From: Polyrhizophydium stewartii
Lineage: Eukaryota > Chytridiomycota > Chytridiomycetes > Rhizophydiales
Length of the DNA: 11,366 bases
NCBI GenBank assembly: GCA_027604665.1
Contig: JADGIZ010000594.1
Location: forward strand, 1-11,366
Direction of reading: 5' to 3'
The notes beneath the pieces are model-generated. The model ran no database searches. It saw only the letters and a list, made by a program, of their open reading frames with translations, and had not been told where the DNA came from. Made by a program: the position numbers and the translations under genes. Positions 1 through 5,673 of the stretch are shown here, one piece after another. Each line of letters begins with the position of its first letter. Position 1 is the stretch's first letter.

Positions 1-173
1 TTGTGCATGGTGTGCTCGCCAATGTGGTCGAGCCGCATGTCCTCGATTGCGTGCGCGCGGAAGATGTGGAAGCCGTTATACATGCACGCGGCGAGCACCA
101 CGTGCGGGTCCGTTGGATGCCAGCGCAGCCGCCAGACGGAGCCCCAGATGCGGCTGGCGTCTTGGTCCCTGTC
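1..173 (-). CDS. DPH7: DPH7 (diphthine methylesterase) WD40 protein, internal fragment running off the left edge
   Basis: DPH7 removes the methyl ester from diphthine on translation elongation factor 2 before the final amidation step of diphthamide synthesis; it is a cytosolic WD40 propeller. The minus-strand frame reads through SVWRLRWHP, then VVLAACMYNGFHIF, then RLDHIGEHTMH. This matches the DPH7-specific pattern GGVWR-x-KWHP followed by LLAACMHxGFxI that sits roughly in the middle of the family's proteins. The C-terminal part lies left of the window. On the right, a possible 3' splice site GCAAG|GAC gives exon start 173, phase 0, but this boundary is weak. About 200 residues of N-terminal sequence should lie further right on the minus strand. 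I searched all three minus frames of 190-1000 and saw no WD40 blades there; that space carries the plus-strand PAC1-like gene. Family identity is confident; completeness and exon boundary are not. Confidence 0.72.
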
Positions 174-184
174 CTTGCACCGAG

Positions 185-999
185 ATGACAGCTCACGATC
201 TCGGCCTCCACCTGCCGGCCGGCTCCCAGGTGCTGCTGACGCTGAGCGACGCAGCGCACACCGCAGAGCGGCTCGCACTTTCAGGCGGTGTATCAGAGCA
301 GCGCACCGTCGAGTTCCAGGTCCACAGCGCAGCGCCCGAGACGCACGCCGGCACGGCGACGCCAGCCCGTGCTCGAGTCGCGACGACTGGCGAGGTGACC
401 CTGGCTCCGCGAGGGGCCGGCGGCGCGCGGCGGGCTGCCGGCTGACTGCGGCGTGACCAGACGGTGTGGGTGTGTGTCCAGAGTGGGCCGATCCCCGCGT
501 CCCAGAGCCTGCAGCTGGCGCTCGACATTGTCGGCATGCTTGCGCGCAGCAGTGTCGCCAGTGTGCATGTCGCCGCTGGTGCTCGCTTCAAGGCGTCGCG
601 GGATGCGGTGCACGTCCTGGACCTCAACGGCATCAGCGCACCAGGTGCGTCACTGCGACGGCCTGTAAGCTCTCGGCCTTCAGTTCGCTGACGCCCTGGC
701 CCCCGCCAGACTCTGGCCTGCCTCGGCTGGCGTCGCCAGGCTTGCTGCAGGACGATCTGGTTCGCGCATTCGTCGAGCTCGTGCGACTCGAGGGCATTCC
801 GGCTCGAGTGCTTGTCTGGCCCACCGTCCGAAACAGCCCCGACAGCGTCGCAGAGACGTCCACCGCAATCGCGCGCGAGATCAAGCGTCTGTACGGCATT
901 GACGTTGCCGTCTCTGACGGATCTGTGCGCGACTCTGCACTCGAGCCCATGTCGCTCGACGCTCAGAAGCGCAGCAAGTTCGAGTCGCTTTATGTGTGA
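185..999 (+). CDS. Proteasome assembly chaperone 1 (PAC1/PSMG1)-like protein, three exons
   Basis: Exons are 185-394, 461-644 and 710-999, giving 227 residues and ending SLYV-stop (TGA 997-999). Both introns keep frame (phase 0, then phase 1). The predicted protein begins with a hydrophobic strand (SQVLLTLSDAA). A central alpha/beta stretch follows (TVWVCVQSG..., SVASVHVAAGARF), then DLVRAFVELVRLEGIPARVLVW and a basic C-terminal helix ending FESLYV. The order of motifs resembles PSMG1, including the IPAxxL segment and a short C-terminal tail ending in an aromatic residue; human PSMG1 ends similarly. PAC1 pairs with PAC2 to scaffold the proteasome alpha ring, and the tail docks on alpha subunits. 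Similarity was judged by eye and is distant. The ATG at 185 is the first plausible start, but the family is usually longer, so an upstream exon may be missing. The 5' end lies against the antisense DPH7 fragment. Confidence 0.5.
395..460 (+). other. Intron 1 of the PAC1-like gene (66 bases, phase 0)
   Basis: The donor is GAG|GTGACC and the acceptor ACCAG|ACGG. CTGAC at 442-446 places a branch adenine about 15 bases before the acceptor. The intron removes an in-frame TGA at 443-445 and joins GE to TVWVCV in the same frame. The donor is weaker than others in the window. Confidence 0.6.
645..709 (+). other. Intron 2 of the PAC1-like gene (65 bases, phase 1)
   Basis: The donor is CCAG|GTGCGT and the acceptor CGCCAG|AC. 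CTGAC at 688-692 lies 18 bases before the acceptor. Splicing restores an Asp codon and shifts from the frame ending ...NGISAP to the frame that carries DLVRAFVELVRLEGIP. Confidence 0.65.
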
Positions 1000-1062
1000 C
1001 GCTCGCACAATCTCCTCGCAGGCTTCTGCCATAAAAAGCCCAGATCCGTGTATTCGTGTGCA
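1000..1062. other. Convergent 3' intergenic gap, with a possible polyadenylation signal
   Basis: Only 63 bases separate the TGA of the PAC1-like gene (999) from the TAG of RQC2 (1063, opposite strand). ATAAAA at 1031-1036 is a plausible plus-strand polyadenylation signal for the PAC1-like gene. I see no matching AATAAA-type motif for the minus strand here. The 3' UTR of each gene probably runs into the other gene. Confidence 0.4.
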
Positions 1063-4000
1063 CTACTTCTTCTTGCCGCTGTTGCCGCCGCCGCCGCCGC
1101 CGCTGCCCTTCTTGGACTGCTGTCCCTCGGCACCAGGCACAACAACCTTGACGTTGCCCATCGCCGCGCGGATCCACTCGGCCTCGAGAATCGCGCCAAT
1201 GAGCTCCTTGTGGCGCTCGCCGGCCGCGTCGCCCATGCCCTTGGCCATCGTGAGGAAGGCGTGCTCGACCGACTTGACCGCCTTGCCACGCTTGAGCACG
1301 CCGGGCAGCAGCTTGACCTTGAACGAGTACTTTTGGAGCACTGCCCACGGCGCGCACACGGGGATCGCATGCAGCAGCACGTCGTCTGGGTGCGGTTGGC
1401 CAGTCAGGCAGTCGAGGTACGACGCATCGACACTCTGCTGCTCATGCTGGAGCGCCAGATTGTCCTCCTCGAGGACACGCTTCGCCTCGGCGTCTTCGGC
1501 GGGCACCGATGCGTCTGGCGTTGCTTCACTCTCAGCGACCTCGGCGTTTTCGGCGTCGTCGCCGTCAGCTTCGGGCACAGCGGCGGGCTGAGATGAAGCA
1601 CTACCGCCACCCAACGGCTTGCCCGAAGCTGGCCGTGTGCTCGGCTGTTGCTGCTTCTGCTGCTTCTGCTGCCGGCTCTGCTCCTGTCGCTTCTCGAGCT
1701 CCTGCTTCTTCGCCAGCTGCGCCTTGGCGCGCTTGCCCTTGGGCTGCGGCCCCTTGGCAGATCCAAGCAGCTCGAGAGCCAGCTCGCGCTCATCCTCGTC
1801 CTGATCGGCGTACTTGTCCTTGATCTTCTTGAGCTTGCCCCTTTTGCCTCGCACAGACGCCGCCGCCGCCGCCGCAGCTGCTGCTGCTGCCGCCGCACTT
1901 TCGGCGTTCGAACCCAGCGAGCGCTGCGATCCCGACGCGACCGAGTCGGTGCGCTGCAGCGGCACTGGGCTTGGCGCATCATCGGCCCTGTCGCCGTCAT
2001 CGACTGATGCACCAGCGTTGCTCTCGACCTCGCTGCCTGCCTTGCCGCCCTTCTTGAGCAGCCGGCGCTCGCGGGCAGACATGCGCTTCTTGCCAGATAA
2101 GGCGAGCTGGCGAGCCGAGTCGTCGTCATCGGCTGCTCCGCCCGAGTTGTTGGTCGGCTCGGCGGTTGGATCCTCGTCGGGCTCGTACACTTGTTCTGTT
2201 GCCGGCTCCTCGCTCAACGAGTCTGCCGCTGCAGCTGCCTGCGGCTCGTCTGCATCGGCGTAGTCGCGCTCGCCGCCAGCGTCATCTCCGTCGTCTGCCT
2301 GTGCAGTATCATCGGCAATCTCCGCCCCATCATGCTCGTTCGAGTCTTGGGCCTCGCCGGCATCATCTGCCACGGCGTCGTTGCCTTCGCTCGAATCCAG
2401 AAGCTCTTCGCCAGCGGTTGGAGGATCAACAACGCCGGCATCTGCCTCGTCGCCGGCCTCGATCTCGCGGCCCCACGGACGGCGCTCCCAGTAATGCCGC
2501 GCGATAGATGCGTCGTCGACCTTGAACAGCAGCGCCATGCCGTAGACCAGCTGCACGGGCGGCAGCCAGTTCTTCTTGCCGTCGACAATGAACGAGCCAC
2601 GAGGCAGGATCTCGCCCTTGGGCGAGAAGCGCGAGACTTGATGCGAGTGCACCCAGTACGCAGCCGAAACGGCCTTGGAGTCCCACGCGCGCGAGACGCA
2701 CACGGCCATGGTCGCCGCCTGCATCAGCGTTGTCTGCGGGATCGGCGGCATCTCGCCCTGCGCATCCGCAGGCACTGGCGCCGGCGGCGTGCCAGGCGTG
2801 CCATCCGCAGCAGGCGGCGACGACAGCTGGCGCATGTTCTTGACAATCACCACGGGTGAGTTGGGCAGATCCGCGTTGACAAAGATGTCGCCCTTCTTGA
2901 GATACCGCCGCAGCAGCACCTCGCTCTGGCTCGTGTCGCGGCCGGCCACGACGACGTAGTTCTCGGATGAAATGAACCACACAAACTTTTCAAACCAAAA
3001 CGACTTGCGGATCACGGCCACAGACGCCGCCTTTTGCTGCGCCGACACAAGCTCCTGCTGGATCTTGCGCTCGGTCGTCTTGAGCGCCTTGATCGACGCC
3101 TCCATCGTCTTCTCCTGCTTGACGGCCGCGACGCGCTTGGCATCGTAGTACCGCCGCGCGTTCGCAAACGCGGTCGAGTAAATGTCGAGGTCGATCTTGA
3201 GCTGCTCGCTGTTCCACTTGTCGGCCTGCTGCTGCGCCTTTTGGCGCTGCTGTGCGGCCTTGGCGCGGGACGCATCTGCCGATGACAAGTCATCGCTGTC
3301 CGAGTCATCGCTGTCCGAATCGTCGCCGTCCGAATCGTCGTCATCGCCAGCAAGCTCTGGGTTGGGCAGCGTCATGGTAATCATGCCGACCTTGAGCTTG
3401 AAGCCCGAAATGGCCCGCGCGACGGGGTTACCTCGGGCCGACTCTTCGCGCACGAGCTCCTCGAGATCGATCCAGTCCATGCCCGAAGCAACAAAGCTGC
3501 GCACGGTGCGGATCGCGCTGTCGACGAGATCCAGGTTGGACTCGATTGCCGCGGCAAACAGCTTGCTTGACTCCTGCACCACCTCAAAGTTGCGGATCTG
3601 GTTCGCGTGCGAGGCACGCGCGCTCTCGATCTTCCTGGCCGCGGACGCCTCGGCCTGTCGCGCGCGCAGCTCAAGCCGCTGCGACTCGATCTTGGAGAAG
3701 AACTCGTCGACGGCCTTGTCAAACGTCTCGAACTCGGCGACCCGCGGCACCACGCCCTCGGGCAGGCTCGCGCCTTGCGAGATGTGGTCGAAACGGAACG
3801 GATGGAACTCGTCGTACTTGACAAACACGGGTTGCTCCATGGCCGCCTCGCCCGACTCGCCGTCCGGGGCCGTCTGGGCCATGCAGTTGATGAAGCCGCG
3901 CTGCGGCGAGCTGATGCAGGACTGCACGATCGCATCGCCCTCCTCGAGCGCGCGCAGCAGGGCCTGGAACGGCTCGCCGTCGCGATCGAGCAAGCCCGGA

Positions 4001-5046
4001 TCCGGCATCGGCGTCGCAGGGTCGAGCCCCGACCGGATCAGGCAGTGCTCGATGATGGCAGGGATGTAGTCGTGGCCGAGGCGCTCGCGCAGCAGCATCT
4101 TGAGCGTCAGGGTCTTAGGCTTCTTGCTCTGGCGCTTGTTCTGCATCTGCTGCTTCTGCATCTGCTTCTTCTGCTGCTGCTGCTGCTGTTGCTGCTGCTG
4201 GTGCAGCTTGGACGCCTTCTTGCCCTTGACGGCGCGCGGCGCGGCATCGTCGTCGTGGCCGTTGTTGGCGGCGTTGTCGGCGTCGGCGCCGGTGGGCTGC
4301 GCCTCTGTCGCCTGCGCGGCGTCCTCGGGCGGGGCGTCGACGTGGAGGGCGGCGGCGAGGCGATCGGCCGTGATGGGCGTGAACGAGCGGGCGTTGTTGA
4401 CGTTGTAGATCTGTCCAACGGCAATGCGGCTGACGTCCAGCTCGTTCGAGTCATCGGGCACGGCGGCGGCCTTGGCGGCTGGGGCCTTTGCTGCCAGAGC
4501 CTGGCCGCCGCCGGCAGGGGTCTCGAACTCGACGACGCGCAGCACCGACAGGATGCGGTAGGTGTGGTCGGTCAGGACAATGTTTCCGGACGAGTACAGC
4601 TCGACAATGACGTGGAACGCGGCCTCGCCCTCGCTGAACTGCATGTCGATGGTGCGGTCGACGCCGAGCTGGCGGAGCGACACCAGGCGGCGAGTGCGCA
4701 GGTGCTTGCGAAGCTTGGTGCAAAAGTTGGAGGGCATGGTCGGGCAGTCGCGCGAGAGCTGCGTCGTGTGCAGGCGGATGCCCGACTCGACCAGCAGCAT
4801 CTCCTTGGCCTCGTAGTGCGAGAACTTGAACAGGTACGTGCGGTCGCTGACGTCGTAGACTTGGCGGCAGGAAGCGCCGAGAAGCGCGTGGGCGTCGGCG
4901 GCGCGTCAGCAGCGCAGCGAGGCGGCGAGGGCCCGCGGGGGCCGGCTGCGGCGGCACGCACTGTTCTGCAGGCGCATGCCGACGAGCCGCGGCCCGAGCT
5001 CGGCCACGGCCGCCGAGACGTCGAGCGCGCTGAACCGCTGCTTCAT
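1063..5046 (-). CDS. RQC2: NEMF/Rqc2/Tae2, ribosome-associated quality control factor, two exons
   Basis: Rqc2 binds the stalled 60S subunit carrying peptidyl-tRNA, recruits the Ltn1/Listerin ubiquitin ligase and adds C-terminal Ala/Thr tails. Exon 1 is 5046-4962 and exon 2 is 4859-1063, giving 1293 residues. The start MKQRFSALD is the canonical family N terminus. Residues needed for tailing in yeast are present: Asp9, and the Asp-Arg pair at 96-97 in GVDRTI. In order: NFACT-N (1 to about 240), polyGln 249-258, helical and coiled-coil regions (about 410-525 and 560-645) separated by an acidic Ser/Asp block, NFACT-R (about 645-800, FEKFVWFISSENY), a long acidic linker, KKRMSARERRLLKKG, polyAla 1017-1029, KGKLKKIKDKYADQDEDE-type segment, and NFACT-C (about 1175-1275, LTGQPHPDDVLLHAIPVCAP). 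The tail is GGGGGNSGKKK. Yeast and human proteins are about 1040-1080 residues; the excess is low-complexity insertion. The NADLPNS segment departs from the usual HADLHGA signature. Confidence 0.95.
1858..1896 (-). repeat. PolyAla tract (13 codons) in Rqc2
   Basis: Thirteen consecutive Ala codons, mixed GCG, GCA and GCT, encode residues 1017-1029. The tract sits directly before the conserved basic segment SVRGKRGKLKKIKDKYADQ. It is an imperfect GCN triplet repeat. Confidence 0.9.
3290..3346 (-). repeat. 15-base imperfect tandem repeat encoding an Asp/Ser acidic block in Rqc2
   Basis: On the plus strand, units begin at 3290, 3305 and 3320 with the pattern TCATCGCTGTCCGAG or close variants, followed by a partial fourth unit. 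On the coding strand they give repeated DSDDS, a run of acidic Ser sites of the kind casein kinase 2 modifies. The block lies between two coiled-coil regions. Confidence 0.85.
4171..4200 (-). repeat. PolyGln tract (10 codons) in Rqc2
   Basis: Nine CAG codons and one CAA encode Gln249-258, followed by a Lys/Gln/Met-rich stretch. The tract lies at the end of the NFACT-N domain, just before the conserved KTLTLKMLLRERL segment, so it is probably a surface loop. Confidence 0.92.
4860..4961 (-). other. Intron of RQC2 (102 bases, phase 1)
   Basis: On the minus strand the donor is AACA|GTGCGT and the acceptor GCCAAG|TCTAC. Splicing joins GMRLQN to IYDVSDRTYLFKF, which reproduces the family pattern N-(I/V)-Y-(D/N). 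A CTGAC branch candidate lies about 45 bases before the acceptor. Without the intron, the conserved N terminus and the rest of the NFACT-N domain are in different frames. Confidence 0.88.
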
Positions 5047-5091
5047 CGGGCCAAAGTCGGTGAAAGTGCAGCTCGGCGAGCTTTGGCTCGG
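5047..5091. promoter_or_regulatory. 45-base divergent promoter/5' UTR region with a CTTTGGC inverted repeat
   Basis: This gap separates the start codons of RQC2 (ATG at 5046, minus) and the SNAPIN-like gene (ATG at 5092, plus). GCCAAAG at 5050-5056 and CTTTGGC at 5081-5087 form a 7-base inverted repeat. Each ATG is therefore preceded by CTTTGGC, three bases upstream on the minus strand and four on the plus. Between the arms lies GTGAAAGTGCAG. No TATA box is visible. The 5' UTRs must overlap or be extremely short, and core promoter elements may extend into either coding region. Confidence 0.5.
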
Positions 5092-5628
5092 ATGGCGGCC
5101 GAGATCACGCAGGCGCTCGTTGCACAGCTGGTGCCCGTGCTGCAGGCCATCGACATGAGCATCATCGCGGCGGTGCGCTCGCAGGCCGAGCTGCACGCCG
5201 ACATGGAGCGCCTCGCAGCCGGTGCGCCGCGCGGCGCCGGCCGCTGCTGCCCGAGCGGCGCCGCCTGCTGACCCCGGCCCGCCGAGCGGCCCGCAGAGCT
5301 GCAGCTTGTATCGACGAGCCTCGAGCCGCTGCCCGAGACCGAGACGGCTGCAGTGCGGCTCGTTGCCGCGCGCAAGCGCATCATGTCGCTGCAAAAGAAG
5401 CTGCGGGTCCTCGAGGACACGGTGCAGCGCATCGCGGCGCATCTCGCCCGCATCGTGGCAGCTCAGGGTCCCGGCGCAACGGGGCCGGTGCCGCCGGGTG
5501 CGCCGCCTCCATCGTCGTCGGGCGTTCTCGGCGCCGGCAGCGCGCTGGCGGCCATGATTCGCCGGATCGGGCCATCCTCATCGTCGCTCTCGCAGTCATC
5601 GGCGTCGGCACGGCCACCGGCGTCGTGA
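5092..5628 (+). CDS. SNAPIN: SNAPIN-like coiled-coil protein (BLOC-1/BORC type subunit), two exons
   Basis: Exons 5092-5221 and 5297-5628 encode 153 residues. Residues 1 to about 105 are helical with heptad character: QALVAQLVPVLQAID, AAVRSQAELHADMERLAAEL, then VRLVAARKRIMSLQKKL. This parallels SNAPIN in order and spacing: LLEFLRPAVQQLD, HAVRESQVELREQI, NLATEL, then LLNARRRVVLVNNIL. SNAPIN is a subunit of BLOC-1 and BORC, coiled-coil complexes acting in endosome and lysosome trafficking; yeast has a related Snn1. The last 45 or so residues are Pro/Gly/Ala/Ser-rich and unlike the animal tail. Human SNAPIN is 136 residues. The ATG at 5092 is chosen because it begins the helical region and leaves only 45 bases to the RQC2 start. 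The identification rests on pattern similarity by eye; another small coiled-coil BLOC/BORC subunit is possible. Confidence 0.62.
5222..5296 (+). other. Intron of the SNAPIN-like gene (75 bases, phase 1)
   Basis: The donor is GCCG|GTGCGC and the acceptor CCGCAG|AG. CTGAC at 5268-5272 is 25 bases before the acceptor. Splicing forms a Glu codon and gives a continuous helix MERLAAELQLVSTSLEPL, and it removes an in-frame TGA. Confidence 0.85.
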
Positions 5629-5673
5629 ACCACCCTCGGGCGGTGTTCCGGATTCATTTTTTTGGGCTGAGCA
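5629..5673. other. Convergent 3' gap between the SNAPIN-like and PUF genes
   Basis: The 45 bases between opposing stop codons include a short T run (A run on the minus strand) near 5657-5663. I see no canonical AATAAA on either strand. The 3' UTRs of the two genes must overlap or extend into the opposite coding sequence. Confidence 0.4.

Noticed and set aside
193..1032. 279-residue open frame on the minus strand
   Set aside because: It is antisense to the PAC1-like exons, has no WD40 or other recognisable motif, and has the Arg/Ser-rich composition typical of antisense frames in GC-rich coding DNA. The spliced plus-strand model explains the interval better.
812..1596. Plus-strand open frames overlapping the 3' end of RQC2
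   Set aside because: They are antisense to the conserved NFACT-C domain and are low-complexity Ser/Ala-rich or Leu/Val/Arg-rich.
1063..4800. RQC2 starting at the internal Met at 4800
   Set aside because: That start would cut the first 48 residues, including Asp9. The conserved MKQRFSALD exon at 5046-4962 splices in frame to IYDVSDRTYLFKF.
3607..5271. 554-residue open frame on the plus strand
   Set aside because: Most of it is antisense to RQC2, whose minus-strand frame has clear conserved domains. It contains leucine runs that are the antisense of CAG repeats. Only the last part, from 5092, is real, as exon 1 of the SNAPIN-like gene.
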